This document shows, one piece after another, positions 34,653-43,337 of a stretch of 64,000 bases of DNA (position 1 is the stretch's first letter; the number at the start of each line of letters is the position of its first letter). The position numbers and the translations under genes are program-made. The DNA comes from AC-32 sp963821495 (GTDB lineage Bacteria; Actinomycetota; Thermoleophilia; Gaiellales; Gaiellaceae): assembly GCA_963821495.1 (NCBI GenBank), contig CAWGEA010000003.1, forward strand, positions 2,232,001-2,296,000, given 5' to 3'. Under the pieces are notes generated by a model. That model was not told the origin of the DNA, ran no database searches, and saw only the letters and a list, made by a program, of their open reading frames with translations.

Positions 34653-36143
34653 ATGCAGGTCGAGGTCCAGGCAGTTGCGCCGGAGCAGGTGGAGGCCGAC
34701 GTCCTCGCGGTGCCGCTGGCCGGCGGCGCGGGCGGAGAGGGCGCCCTCGCGCAGCTGGACGGCCCGCTGGACGGACTCCTGACGCGGCTCGCCGGCGAGG
34801 GTGAGCTACGCGAGGAGATCGGCCGCGCCGCGATCGTGCACGTCGACGGCAGGCTCGGCGCGCGCCGCGTCGCCGGAGCGGGCGTCGGCCCGCGCGACCG
34901 CGTGGACGCCGACGCGCTGCGTACAGCGGCCGCGGCCGTCGCCCACGCCGCGGGCGGCTTCGCGGAGCGGATCGCGTGGGCGATCGACGAGTCCCTACCG
35001 CTCTCGCCCGCCGACCAGGCGCGTGCGCTCGTCGACGGGACGTTGCTCGGCGCCTACGAGCCGGCGCGCTGGAAGCGCGACGAGGAGCCGGCGAAGCTGG
35101 CCACGCTCGTCCTCTGCGGCGACGCGGACGGCCTCGTCGAGGCCGCGGCGCGCGCGGCGACGATCGCCGAGTGGACGAACCGGGCGCGCGACCTCGTCAA
35201 CAGCCCGCCGAACGAGACCACCCCCGAGCGGCTGGCCGAGCGCGCGCAGGAGATCGCCTCCTCGGCCGAGCACCTGACCGCCAAGGCGCTGGGTCCGGAA
35301 GAGATCCGCGAACAGGGCATGGGCGCCTTCGCCGCGGTCGCGCAGGGAAGCGACAACCCACCGCGCCTCCTGGTGCTGCGCTACGACCCGCCCGAGCCCG
35401 CGGGCGGCGACCTCGTGCTCGGCCTCGTCGGCAAGGCGATCACCTTCGACACCGGCGGCATCTCGCTCAAGCCGGCGCTGCACATGGAGGACATGAAGGG
35501 CGACATGGCGGGCGGAGCGGCCGTGATCGAGGCCACCGGCGCGATCGCGGAGCTGGGCCTGCCGCTGCGCGTCCTCACGGTCGCGGCGGCGACGGAGAAC
35601 ATGCCGAGCGGCCATGCCTACCGGCCCGGCGACATCATCACGGCGGCGAACGGCAAGACGATCGAGGTCACGAACACCGACGCCGAGGGCCGGCTCGTGC
35701 TCGCCGACGCGCTCTGGTACGCGCGCGGCCAGGGCGCGACGCACATCCTCGATCTCGCCACGCTGACCGGTGCGATGGAGGTCGCGCTCGGCGACTTCTA
35801 CGCGGGGATCTTCGCCAACGAAGACCCGTGGCGCGACCAGGTGGTCGAGGCCGGCGAGGCGAGCGGCGACCACGCCTGGCCGTTCCCGATGCACCCGCGC
35901 TACCGCCGCTACGTCGACTCGGTCTTCGCGGACCTGAAGAACTCTTCCGACCTGCGTCAGGCCGGCGCCGTGCTCGCAGCCGCGTTCCTGGAGGAGTTCG
36001 CCGGCGAGGGGCCGTGGGCGCACGCGGACATCGCCGGGCCCGCCTTCCTCGAGCGCTCACGCGGCGACTACCTCAGCCAACGCGGCGGTACGGGCTACGG
36101 CGTCCGCCTGATCGTCGAGCTCGCCTCCAGACTCGCGGCGTGA
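34653..36143 (+). CDS. pepA: Leucyl aminopeptidase (M17)
   Basis: A 496-residue cytosolic zinc/manganese aminopeptidase. Residues about 1-160 form the N-terminal domain; the catalytic domain carries WTNRARDLVNSPPNETTP, GKAITFDTGGISLKP (Lys and Asp metal ligands), DMKGDMAGGAAV, and NTDAEGRLVLADAL, the M17 signature. It trims N-terminal residues from peptides and may produce free leucine. Its stop overlaps the next gene's GTG by 4 bp, tying it to an acyl-CoA dehydrogenase, which is suggestive of leucine use. Confidence 0.95.
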   Translation: MQVEVQAVAPEQVEADVLAVPLAGGAGGEGALAQLDGPLDGLLTRLAGEGELREEIGRAAIVHVDGRLGARRVAGAGVGPRDRVDADALRTAAAAVAHAAGGFAERIAWAIDESLPLSPADQARALVDGTLLGAYEPARWKRDEEPAKLATLVLCGDADGLVEAAARAATIAEWTNRARDLVNSPPNETTPERLAERAQEIASSAEHLTAKALGPEEIREQGMGAFAAVAQGSDNPPRLLVLRYDPPEPAGGDLVLGLVGKAITFDTGGISLKPALHMEDMKGDMAGGAAVIEATGAIAELGLPLRVLTVAAATENMPSGHAYRPGDIITAANGKTIEVTNTDAEGRLVLADALWYARGQGATHILDLATLTGAMEVALGDFYAGIFANEDPWRDQVVEAGEASGDHAWPFPMHPRYRRYVDSVFADLKNSSDLRQAGAVLAAAFLEEFAGEGPWAHADIAGPAFLERSRGDYLSQRGGTGYGVRLIVELASRLAA

Positions 36144-37273
36144 ACTTCGACCTCTCGTCCGAGCACGAGCTCGTCCGCTCGACCGTGCGCGAGTTCGCCG
36201 AGCGGCGGGTCGCGCCCGTCGCCGCGGAGCTCGACCGCGAGCATCGCTTCCCGTACGAGCTCGTCGCCGAGTTGGCCGGGCTCGGGCTGATGGGAATGCC
36301 CGTGCCGGAGGAGTACGGCGGGGCCGGCACCGACACGCTCTCCTACGCGATCGCGGTCGAGGAGCTGACCCGGATCGACTCGTCGGTCGCGATCACGCTG
36401 GCGGCGCACACCTCGCTCGGGACGATGCCGATCCTGCTCTTCGGCAGCGAGGAGCAGAAGCGGGAGTGGCTGCCCGACCTCGCGGCGGGGCGCAAGCTCG
36501 CGGCCTTCGGGCTCACCGAGCCGGGCGCCGGCTCGGACGCGGCGGCAGCGCGCACCACCGCCGACCTGCGCGACGGCGAGTGGGTGGTCAACGGCTCGAA
36601 GATCTTCATCACCAACGCGGGCACCGACATCACCGCCTGCGTGACGATCACCGCGCGCACCGGCGTGGACGAGATCTCGAACCTGATCGTCCCGAACGGG
36701 ACGCCCGGCTACGAGATCTCGGCGCCGATGGACAAGCTCGGCTGGCGCGCCTCCGACACGCGCGAGCTCTCGTTCCGCGACTGCGCCGTGCCGGAAGGCA
36801 ACCTGCTCGGCGAGCGCGGCCAGGGCTTCCGCCAGTTCCTGGAGATCCTCGACGGAGGCCGCATCTCGGTCGCCGCGATGGGCGTCGGCCTGGCCCAGGG
36901 CGCCTACGACCTCGCCTTCGCCTACGCACAGGGGCGCGAGCAGTTCGGCCGGCCGATCTCGACGTTCCAGGCCGTGCAGTTCCAGCTCGCCGACATGGCG
37001 GTCGAGATCGAGGCCGGACGCGCGCTGACCTACAAGGCGGCGTGGCTCAAAGACGAGGGCCGCCCGTTCGCGAAGGAGGCGGCAATGGCGAAGCTCTTCA
37101 CGGGCGAGCTGTCACACCGGGTCGCGAACGCGGCGCTGCAGATCCACGGCGGCTACGGGTTCATGGAGGAGTCCGCGATCGCGCGGCTCTACCGCGACCA
37201 GAAGATCCTCGAGATCGGCGAGGGCACGAACGAGGTGCAGCGGATGGTCATCGCGCGGCACCTCGGTCTTTGA
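36140..37273 (+). CDS. Acyl-CoA dehydrogenase (short/branched-chain type)
   Basis: A 377-residue FAD enzyme oxidising acyl-CoA to enoyl-CoA and passing electrons to ETF. Domains: helical N-terminal (VREFAERRVAPVAAELDREH), middle FAD-binding (GLTEPGAGSDAAAARTTA; WVVNGSKIFITNAG), and C-terminal helical (REQFGRPISTFQAVQFQLADM; ALQIHGGYGFM; EIGEGTNEVQRMVIA with the catalytic-base region). Size and motifs fit butyryl-, isobutyryl- or isovaleryl-CoA dehydrogenases. The GTG start overlaps pepA by 4 bp. With carboxylase and hydratase genes nearby, isovaleryl-CoA is an attractive but unproven substrate. Its end overlaps the convergent gene by 26 bp. Confidence 0.93.
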   Translation: MNFDLSSEHELVRSTVREFAERRVAPVAAELDREHRFPYELVAELAGLGLMGMPVPEEYGGAGTDTLSYAIAVEELTRIDSSVAITLAAHTSLGTMPILLFGSEEQKREWLPDLAAGRKLAAFGLTEPGAGSDAAAARTTADLRDGEWVVNGSKIFITNAGTDITACVTITARTGVDEISNLIVPNGTPGYEISAPMDKLGWRASDTRELSFRDCAVPEGNLLGERGQGFRQFLEILDGGRISVAAMGVGLAQGAYDLAFAYAQGREQFGRPISTFQAVQFQLADMAVEIEAGRALTYKAAWLKDEGRPFAKEAAMAKLFTGELSHRVANAALQIHGGYGFMEESAIARLYRDQKILEIGEGTNEVQRMVIARHLGL

Positions 37274-37880
37274 CCGCCTCGCGGCCGCGCGCGCGCTTGA
37301 GCCACCGCCCCGGCACGAGCACGATCAGCAGGAAGAGCACGCCCGCAGCGGCGATCAGCAGTCGGTCGCGCGTCGCCGTGCTCCTGTGCTCGAAGGTCGG
37401 CAGGGTGATCCCCTGCGAGGCGGCCAGGGCCCTGACTGCGCGGGTGGTCGACCGCGTGAGCGCGACCGGCGTCTTCCCCGCCTTCACCGCGGCCAGCGCC
37501 TGCTGTTCCTTTGCGACCGGCTTGCGGCCGTGGTAGACGCCGAACCCCGAGGGCATCGCGATCAGCAGCCGCTTGTTGTAGACGAAGGCGAGCTCGCTGC
37601 CGAGGAACTTCGCGTAGTCCTGTGGGTGGCCCCAGAGGCTGACCGCGGTGCCGAGGTCGCCGGTGAACGGGATCAGTGCGACGCGGATCAGGTAGCCGCG
37701 CTCGTTCGCCGCGGCGACGGTCTTCGTCAGCTGCTCCTGGTCGGATTGCGGCACCGGCACCTCGGGGCCGATAAAGACCTGCTTGGTGATCAGCACGTCG
37801 CTCGCCGGGTCGCCGTTGGCGCGCGCGGCGGGAACCGCGACGAGCCCGGCCGCCGCGGCGACGAGAAGCGCCCCCCTCAT
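37248..37880 (-). CDS. Secreted, C-terminally membrane-anchored protein (TPM-domain-like)
   Basis: A 210-residue protein with an N-terminal signal peptide (MRGALLVAAAAGLVAVPAARA), an extracytoplasmic domain (about 25-170) and a C-terminal helix (LLIAAAGVLFLLIVLVPG) before a basic cytoplasmic tail. The domain (DQEQLTKTVAAANERGYLIRVALIP, later NKRLLIAMPSGFGVY) resembles TPM domains found in some photosystem and membrane-complex assembly proteins; this is a weak resemblance. Its ATG overlaps the CtaG stop by 4 bp, so it is coupled to the cytochrome-oxidase assembly genes upstream and may take part in that assembly. Confidence 0.78.
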   Translation of the reverse strand: MRGALLVAAAAGLVAVPAARANGDPASDVLITKQVFIGPEVPVPQSDQEQLTKTVAAANERGYLIRVALIPFTGDLGTAVSLWGHPQDYAKFLGSELAFVYNKRLLIAMPSGFGVYHGRKPVAKEQQALAAVKAGKTPVALTRSTTRAVRALAASQGITLPTFEHRSTATRDRLLIAAAGVLFLLIVLVPGRWLKRARGREAVKDRGAAR

Positions 37881-38650
37881 CGGCCTTCGAGCGCCCGCTG
37901 CGCCTCCTCCTCCTCGGAGAGGAGCCGCATCAGGAAGTAGGACAGCGCCGCGAAGAAGACGATCATCTGCTCGCCGTTCATCAGGATCCCGCCGAGGTTC
38001 TGGTCCTTCTCCGGCGAGAGGCCCCAGAGGCGCGGCGCCGCCTCGTAGAAGCCGTAGAACGCGCTCGCGGAGAAGATCAGCGCCAGCGAGAGGAAGGCCG
38101 AGCCGACGTATGCCGCGCCGAGGTAGACGAGGCGCACCGCGCTCGAGAGGCGCTGCGGCAACTCGGAGAACACCGGCCACCAGAAGACGAGCCCCGCCGC
38201 GAGCAGCAGGGCGTGCTCGACGTTCAGCAGCCACGGGTGCCGCAGGGCGTAGTCGTAGAAGGCCGGCAGGTGGACGCCGTACCAGACCGCAAGCCAGACT
38301 GGCAGCGCGACGCGCGGGCGTGTGACCGCCGCCAGCCAGCGGCCGCCGCGCTGCGCGACCGCCGCCCGCATCGCCGGGGTCAGGCCGAGCACGAGCAGCG
38401 GCGGAGCCCAGTCGGCGACCATCACGTTCTGCAGCAGGTGCACGAGGAGCAGGTAGTGCACCGCGATCGTCTCGAGCGGTGAGTTGAGCGACGCGGCGAC
38501 CAGGAGGATCCCGATCGCGAACAGCGTCGCGCGCAGCGGCGAGGGCCGTTCGACCGTTCGGGCGAGGCGCACGTAGCCGTAGACCGCGGCCGCCGCCAGC
38601 ACCAGGAAGACCGGCTCGAAGCTGAACGAGGTCGAGGCGGGCACGGTCAC
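37877..38650 (-). CDS. ctaG: CtaG-type cytochrome c oxidase assembly protein (second copy)
   Basis: A 257-residue, about seven-helix membrane protein of the Caa3_CtaG family, which is thought to supply copper to the caa3-type oxidase. Family marks are SLNSPLETIAVHYLLLVHLLQNVMVADWAPPLLVLG, WYGVHLPAFYDYALRHP and VEHALLLAAGLVFWWPV, with conserved His residues in membrane context. It starts at a GTG overlapping the stop of the first CtaG by 4 bp and ends overlapping the TPM-like gene. Only about half the residues in these motifs match the first copy, so this is an old duplication. Confidence 0.88.
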   Translation of the reverse strand: MTVPASTSFSFEPVFLVLAAAAVYGYVRLARTVERPSPLRATLFAIGILLVAASLNSPLETIAVHYLLLVHLLQNVMVADWAPPLLVLGLTPAMRAAVAQRGGRWLAAVTRPRVALPVWLAVWYGVHLPAFYDYALRHPWLLNVEHALLLAAGLVFWWPVFSELPQRLSSAVRLVYLGAAYVGSAFLSLALIFSASAFYGFYEAAPRLWGLSPEKDQNLGGILMNGEQMIVFFAALSYFLMRLLSEEEEAQRALEGR

Positions 38651-39453
38651 GCGATCGCGGGCTTGCGCGACCGCTCGCGGAGGTACGGCCGCAGCAGCAG
38701 CGCGACGCAGATGCCGAGCGTGAGCAGCTGTTCGACCATCATCACGGCACCCGCGAGCTGCTGGTCGGTGAGCGCCGAGAGCCCGTGCGCGCCGGTGTAG
38801 CGGTCGTAGGCGGGGCTCGTGAAGAGAAGCGCGTCGACGATCGGCTGCGCCAGCACGAGCATCGCGAGCGCGAAGAAGACGCGCTGCGGGCGGCGCAGGC
38901 GGCCGTGCCGCGCGGGGTCGACGAGCTGCGTCCAGGCAAGCGTCCCCGCGACGACGAAGCTCAGGTGCTCGAGGCTGTGCACGAGCGGGTGCGCGGCCGC
39001 GTAGTCGTAGGCGGCCGGCACGTGCCAGGCGAGGAACGCGACCGCCCAGAGCCCGAGGCTGACGAGCGGCACCAGCAACAGCGAGAGGAACGCGCGCAGC
39101 GGCCCGAACGAGGCGAGCGGCCGCAGCAGCAGCGGCGGGAGCAGGAAGAAGAGCAGCGGCCCGCGCACCGCGACGACGAGCAGGGCCGGGGCGGCGTCCC
39201 CGATCAGGACGTGCTGGAGCATGTGCGCCGAGAGCAGCTCCTCGTCGCCCACGTGGTCGAGCGGCGAAACGAGTGGGAGCACGAGCAGCGCGAGGCCGGC
39301 CGCGAAGAGCGCGGCACGGCTCCAGGGCGCGTGGTTCGGGCGGCGGCGGTGAAGCCGGAGGAACGCCTGCGCGAACAGCACGGCCGCGAGTGCCGCGCCG
39401 ACGAGCACAGCCGGCGGCGTCTCCCAGGAAGCGGACAGGTGGGCGCTCGGCAC
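38647..39453 (-). CDS. ctaG: CtaG-type cytochrome c oxidase assembly protein (first copy)
   Basis: A 268-residue membrane protein with about seven helices and the same landmarks as its downstream paralogue: PLVSPLDHVGDEELLSAHMLQHVLIGDAAPALLV, LAWHVPAAYDYAAAHP and SLEHLSFVVAGTLAW. The start is GTG. It leads the minus-strand operon first CtaG, second CtaG, TPM-like protein, all joined by 4-bp overlaps. The gene is divergent from the lipoprotein gene at 39510, with only 56 bp between, so a shared regulatory region is likely. Confidence 0.88.
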   Translation of the reverse strand: MPSAHLSASWETPPAVLVGAALAAVLFAQAFLRLHRRRPNHAPWSRAALFAAGLALLVLPLVSPLDHVGDEELLSAHMLQHVLIGDAAPALLVVAVRGPLLFFLLPPLLLRPLASFGPLRAFLSLLLVPLVSLGLWAVAFLAWHVPAAYDYAAAHPLVHSLEHLSFVVAGTLAWTQLVDPARHGRLRRPQRVFFALAMLVLAQPIVDALLFTSPAYDRYTGAHGLSALTDQQLAGAVMMVEQLLTLGICVALLLRPYLRERSRKPAIA

Positions 39454-39509
39454 CGCGAGTCAGGGTAACGGTTGACACGCCCTCCCACCTGTCGTGATCC
39501 TGCCTGCAG

Positions 39510-40346
39510 ATGGGGCGCTTCCTGCTCGCGTGCTGCGCGCTCGTCGTCCTCGCCGGCTGCTCGTCCTCCTCGCGGCCGAGCGCGCCGACGGTGGCGCCTG
39601 CGCGGACGTTCTCGCTCGCCAGGTTCGCGCCCGCGCGCGTCGCGCAGGCGGGGCCGGCGACGATCTCGTTCACGATCCGCCAGCCCTCGGGCACGCCGCT
39701 CACCGCCTACCGCCGCGGCTCGGGGCCGCACACCGGCATCCACCTGATCGTCGTCCGCCGCGACCTCGGCGTGATCATCCACCGCCATCCGCCAATCGGC
39801 GCGGACGGGCGCGTCTCGGAGACGATCGACTTCCCGACGCCGGGGCCCTACCGCGTGCTCGTCGACGCCTATCCCGCCGGGAAGGACCTGCCGCGCAACT
39901 TCCAGCTCCACGACGACATCCGGGTGGCCGGTTCCTATCGCCCGCAGCCGCTGCCCGCGTTCGAGTCGAGTCAGGCGGTCGACGGGTATCGAATCACGCT
40001 CCGCGCGCCGCAGAGGTTGCACGCGATCGAGGCAGCGACGCTCGCGGCGAGCGTCCGGGACCCGGCCGGGAAGCCGGTGCGGTTCAAGCCCTGGTACGGC
40101 GCGCTCGCGCACGCGATCTTCTTCCGCGCCGGTTCGCTCGACTACTTCCACACACACGTCTGCGGCCCATCGACGCCGGGCTGCACGAGCGTGCTCGGCG
40201 GCGCAACCGTCGTCGGCCACCCCGCCGGGCCCGGGAAGCTGAACGTCGGCCTGTTGCTGCCGGTCGCCGGCACCTGGCGGCTGTTCCTGCAGTTCCGAGA
40301 CCGCGGTCGCGTCGTGACCGCCCCCTTTACCCTGAAGGTTCGGTGA
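39510..40346 (+). CDS. Lipoprotein, probably extracytoplasmic copper-cluster component
   Basis: A 278-residue protein with a lipoprotein signal (MGRFLLACCALVVLAGCSS; lipobox LAGC). The body consists of two beta-rich segments: about 35-140 (GPHTGIHLIVVRRDLGVIIHRHPP) and about 150-278 (YHTHVCG-like region reading YFHTHVCGPSTPGC). The HxH and Cys residues could bind metal. It stands between the CtaG genes and YcnI/CopC-CopD genes, which is why I suggest copper or oxidase assembly. I do not recognise a named family. Confidence 0.8.
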   Translation: MGRFLLACCALVVLAGCSSSSRPSAPTVAPARTFSLARFAPARVAQAGPATISFTIRQPSGTPLTAYRRGSGPHTGIHLIVVRRDLGVIIHRHPPIGADGRVSETIDFPTPGPYRVLVDAYPAGKDLPRNFQLHDDIRVAGSYRPQPLPAFESSQAVDGYRITLRAPQRLHAIEAATLAASVRDPAGKPVRFKPWYGALAHAIFFRAGSLDYFHTHVCGPSTPGCTSVLGGATVVGHPAGPGKLNVGLLLPVAGTWRLFLQFRDRGRVVTAPFTLKVR

Positions 40347-40419
40347 GCGCCTCGTCACTGTCAGTCGATTCGGTGAAGGACGTCGCGGCATTGCCGGCGA
40401 CGCCGCGGGCTTCGGTGCG

Positions 40420-41034
40420 ATGAGAGCCCGGTTCCTGCTCTGGCCGGCCGCGGTGGCGCTGCTCGTGCTCTGCGCCCGCGCGCTCGCCTACGCGCTCGCG
40501 CCGAGCCCGCTTGCCCGAGTGCTCGAACGCTCGGCCGGCGGCCCCCGGCTCGTCACGGTGGCGCTGGTCTCGCTCGGGCTCGCCGCGACGGCGTCGACGC
40601 TCCTCGTCTGGCTCGCGTCGCTCGGTGTGCGCGAGCGGGCACGCCTCCGCCCCGAGCGGGTGGCTCCGGAGCTGCGACTGCGGCGGCTCGCCCTCCGGGC
40701 CGTCCTCCTGTACGGCGCCAGCGCCCTCGCCTTCGCGTGCTTCGAGTCGTACCTGCACTGGCGCGCGGGGCTCGGCTTCCACGGTCTCTCGTGCCTCGTC
40801 GGGCCCGTGCACCGGAACGCGATCCCGCTGCTGGCCGCGCTCTCGCTGCTCGCGGCCGCGCTCGCCGAGGCCGCCGGGCACGTGCTCGCGTGGATGCGCG
40901 TCGTCGTCCGCGAGCTGCGGCGCCGCCGTCTCGTCTCCAATCCGCTTCCTCTCCCCGCCGCCGCGACGGCCGCGCCCGTCGTGCGGGTTGCAGGCGCGCG
41001 GCCGCGACCGCGCGCGCCGCCGGTCCCGGGCTGA
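40420..41034 (+). CDS. Polytopic membrane protein of the copper cluster, function unknown
   Basis: A 204-residue protein with about four membrane helices (about 5-26, 45-67, 92-110, 130-155). Between helices three and four it has FESYLHWRAGLGFHGLSCLVGPVHRNAIP with three His and one Cys on what should be the outer side. The C-terminal 45 residues are Pro/Ala/Arg-rich and probably disordered. It lies 30 bp upstream of the YcnI gene with that gene's ribosome site in between, so it is likely in the same transcript. A role in copper handling is inferred from context. Confidence 0.72.
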   Translation: MRARFLLWPAAVALLVLCARALAYALAPSPLARVLERSAGGPRLVTVALVSLGLAATASTLLVWLASLGVRERARLRPERVAPELRLRRLALRAVLLYGASALAFACFESYLHWRAGLGFHGLSCLVGPVHRNAIPLLAALSLLAAALAEAAGHVLAWMRVVVRELRRRRLVSNPLPLPAAATAAPVVRVAGARPRPRAPPVPG

Positions 41035-41064
41035 CCCGGACCCAGCGGAAGCGAAAGGAGACCG

Positions 41065-41637
41065 ATGAGAACCGCGCTGCTTGCCGCCGCGGCGGCCGCA
41101 GTCACCCTCGTGCTCGCGAGCCCGGCGTTCGCGCACGCGATCCTGAGCCCGCCCATCGCGAAGACCAAGGCGGACCAGCAGTTCACGCTCTCGGTGCCGA
41201 CCGAGGAGGAGGGCGCGACGACGACTCGGGTCGAGCTGGCCGTGCCGGACGGCTTCGCGATCGACTCGTTCGAGCCGAGCCCCGGCTGGACGCGCTCGGA
41301 GCAGGCGAGCGGCTCCGGCGAGGGGCGCCTGATCCGGAAGGTCACGTGGAGCGGCGGCAAGGTGCCGACCGGCGAGGACGCCGTCTTCCGCTTCGACGGC
41401 AGCCTCGACTCCGCGAGGACGTACGAGGCCACGGTGCGGCAGACGTACTCGAACGGCAAGGTCGTCGACTGGAGCGGTCCCGAGGGCTCCGACACCCCGG
41501 CGCCCAGGATCGAGGGCGTCTCGTCGCTCGGCGGCGGATCGAGCTCGACGCTCTCGGTCGTCGCGCTCGTCGTCGCCGGGATCGCCGTGCTGCTCGCGAT
41601 CGTCGGGCTGGCGACGAGAGGGCGCCCGCTGGCGTGA
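41065..41637 (+). CDS. YcnI family copper-binding protein (DUF1775)
   Basis: A 190-residue secreted protein starting after AAAGGAGA. The signal peptide ends AFA and the mature protein starts HAILSPP, giving the N-terminal His that binds Cu(II) in YcnI. The DUF1775 domain spans about 24-150 (EEEGATTTRVELAVPDGF; PSPGWTRSE). A C-terminal helix (about 165-186) anchors it in the membrane. The stop overlaps the CopC-CopD start by 4 bp. YcnI proteins are thought to chaperone copper outside the membrane, fitting the cluster. Confidence 0.92.
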   Translation: MRTALLAAAAAAVTLVLASPAFAHAILSPPIAKTKADQQFTLSVPTEEEGATTTRVELAVPDGFAIDSFEPSPGWTRSEQASGSGEGRLIRKVTWSGGKVPTGEDAVFRFDGSLDSARTYEATVRQTYSNGKVVDWSGPEGSDTPAPRIEGVSSLGGGSSSTLSVVALVVAGIAVLLAIVGLATRGRPLA

Positions 41638-43337
41638 GGCGCGCCGGCCTGCTCGCGCTCCTCGCGGCGGTGGCGCTCGCGCTGCCGGCCTCCGCCTGGG
41701 CGCACGCCGCGTTGCTGCGAACCGCCCCGGTTGCGAGCCGGACGATCAACGCGGCGCCGCCCGAGGTGCGGCTCACCTACAGCGAGCCGGTCGAGCCTCG
41801 CTTCGCGATCGTCTCCGTCACCGAGGCGACCGGGAGACAGGTGACGAGCGGCGAGCCGGTGGGCGCGCCGGGCTCGCCGCAGACGCTCGTCACGCCGTTG
41901 CGCCGCGTCGGCGAGGGCTGGTACCTCGTCTTCTGGCGCGTGATCTCCGCGGACGGGCATCCCGTGCGCGGTGCGTTCACGTTCGCGGTCGGGCCGAACC
42001 CGGGGCCGCCGCCGCAGTTCCGCGTACCGTCGCTGAGCGAGACGGCGACGACGACCCGGCTCCTCGTCGCGCGCTGGGTCGTCTTCCTCTCGCTGCTGTG
42101 TGCGCTCGGGCTGTTCGTGCTGCGCGCGCTGATCGTGCGGCCCGTCGTGCGTGCGGCGCCCGGCTGCTCGCTGCGCCCGGTGAACGCCGCCTTCGCGGTC
42201 GCCGTGGTCGTCGCGCTGGTGGCGACGCCGATCTACGTCCTGCTCGCGACGGCGCAGTTCACCCTGCGTTCGTTCTGGGATCTCGCCGACGTGGTCCCGT
42301 CCGCGCGTTCGTCCGGGTTCGGTAGGGACTTCCTCGACCTCGAGCTCGTGCTGGCGCTGTTCGCGGTCGCCGCGGCCGCCGCGCTGTTCGTCGACCGGCC
42401 GGAGCGGAGCCAGCGCTCCGTGGCCGAGCTGCTCGCGCTGCCCGCCGCGCTCGCGAGCGGGGCGGCCGCGCTCCTCCTTCCCGCGCTCGCCGGCCACGCC
42501 GGCCAGAAGTCGCCGCGCGGACTCTCGCTGCCGCTCGACGCGGCCCATCTCGCGGCGGCCTCGATCTGGCTCGGCGGACTGGTCGGCCTGCTCGTCTTCT
42601 GGCTCTCAGTCGGCCGCGCCACCCGGCCCCCCGCGCTCGCGTACGTGGTGCCGCGCTTCTCCGCCGTCGCGTTCGGGTCGGTGCTGCTACTGATCGGCAC
42701 GGGGATCGGGCAGTCGCTCGAGGAGCTGCCGACCTTCGCCTCCCTCTGGCAGACCTCGTACGGCCACGCCCTGATCTGGAAGCTCGCGCTGCTCTCGGGC
42801 GCGCTGCTGCTCGCGGCCGTGAACCTCGCCCGGACCAAGCCGCGGCTCGCCGGCGGCGACGCCTCCGCCCCGCTCCTCCTGCGGCGGCTCGTGCAGGGCG
42901 AGATCGTCTTCGTCGCAGCCGCGCTCTTCGCCGCGGGGGTGCTGGCGAGCCTCGCGCCGCCTTCGAGCGCGCTCGCGCGCGTGCAGGGCGTCGCCGCCCG
43001 CGTCGGCCCGGGTCCTGTCTCGCAGGTAATCGCGAAGGACCCGTACCGGGTTCACGTGCGGGTGACACCGAACCGCGCCGCGGTCGAGAACGCCTTCTCG
43101 GTCTCGCTCACCCGCGACGGCCAGCCCGTGCGCGGCGCCGAGGTCGTGACGCGCTTCGACATGCTCGACATGGAGATGGGCGAGCAGAGCTACCGCCTCC
43201 GCGAGCGGCGCCCCGGCGTCTTCGAGCACTCGGCCCCTGCGCTCGTGATGGTCGGCCACTGGGCGCTGCAGTTCGAGGTCACCCCGCCCGGGTCGAAGCC
43301 CTTTGTCGTCACGCTGCTCGACAAGGCGAGCGGATGA
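41634..43337 (+). CDS. CopC-CopD fusion copper-import protein with extra C-terminal domain
   Basis: A 567-residue fusion from a GTG start. A signal peptide ends AWA and the CopC domain starts HAALLRTAP; its Cu(II) site uses that His with Asp about 107 and His about 109 (SADGHPVRG). Residues about 135-435 are the eight-helix CopD membrane domain (DAAHLAAASIWLGGL carries the conserved His). The C-terminal 130 residues (YRVHVRVTPNRAAVENAFSVSLTRDG, DMLDMEMGEQSYRL) form a FixH/YtkA-like domain with a Met-rich DMLDMEMG segment. It would bring copper across the membrane for oxidase maturation. Confidence 0.92.
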   Translation: MRRAGLLALLAAVALALPASAWAHAALLRTAPVASRTINAAPPEVRLTYSEPVEPRFAIVSVTEATGRQVTSGEPVGAPGSPQTLVTPLRRVGEGWYLVFWRVISADGHPVRGAFTFAVGPNPGPPPQFRVPSLSETATTTRLLVARWVVFLSLLCALGLFVLRALIVRPVVRAAPGCSLRPVNAAFAVAVVVALVATPIYVLLATAQFTLRSFWDLADVVPSARSSGFGRDFLDLELVLALFAVAAAAALFVDRPERSQRSVAELLALPAALASGAAALLLPALAGHAGQKSPRGLSLPLDAAHLAAASIWLGGLVGLLVFWLSVGRATRPPALAYVVPRFSAVAFGSVLLLIGTGIGQSLEELPTFASLWQTSYGHALIWKLALLSGALLLAAVNLARTKPRLAGGDASAPLLLRRLVQGEIVFVAAALFAAGVLASLAPPSSALARVQGVAARVGPGPVSQVIAKDPYRVHVRVTPNRAAVENAFSVSLTRDGQPVRGAEVVTRFDMLDMEMGEQSYRLRERRPGVFEHSAPALVMVGHWALQFEVTPPGSKPFVVTLLDKASG

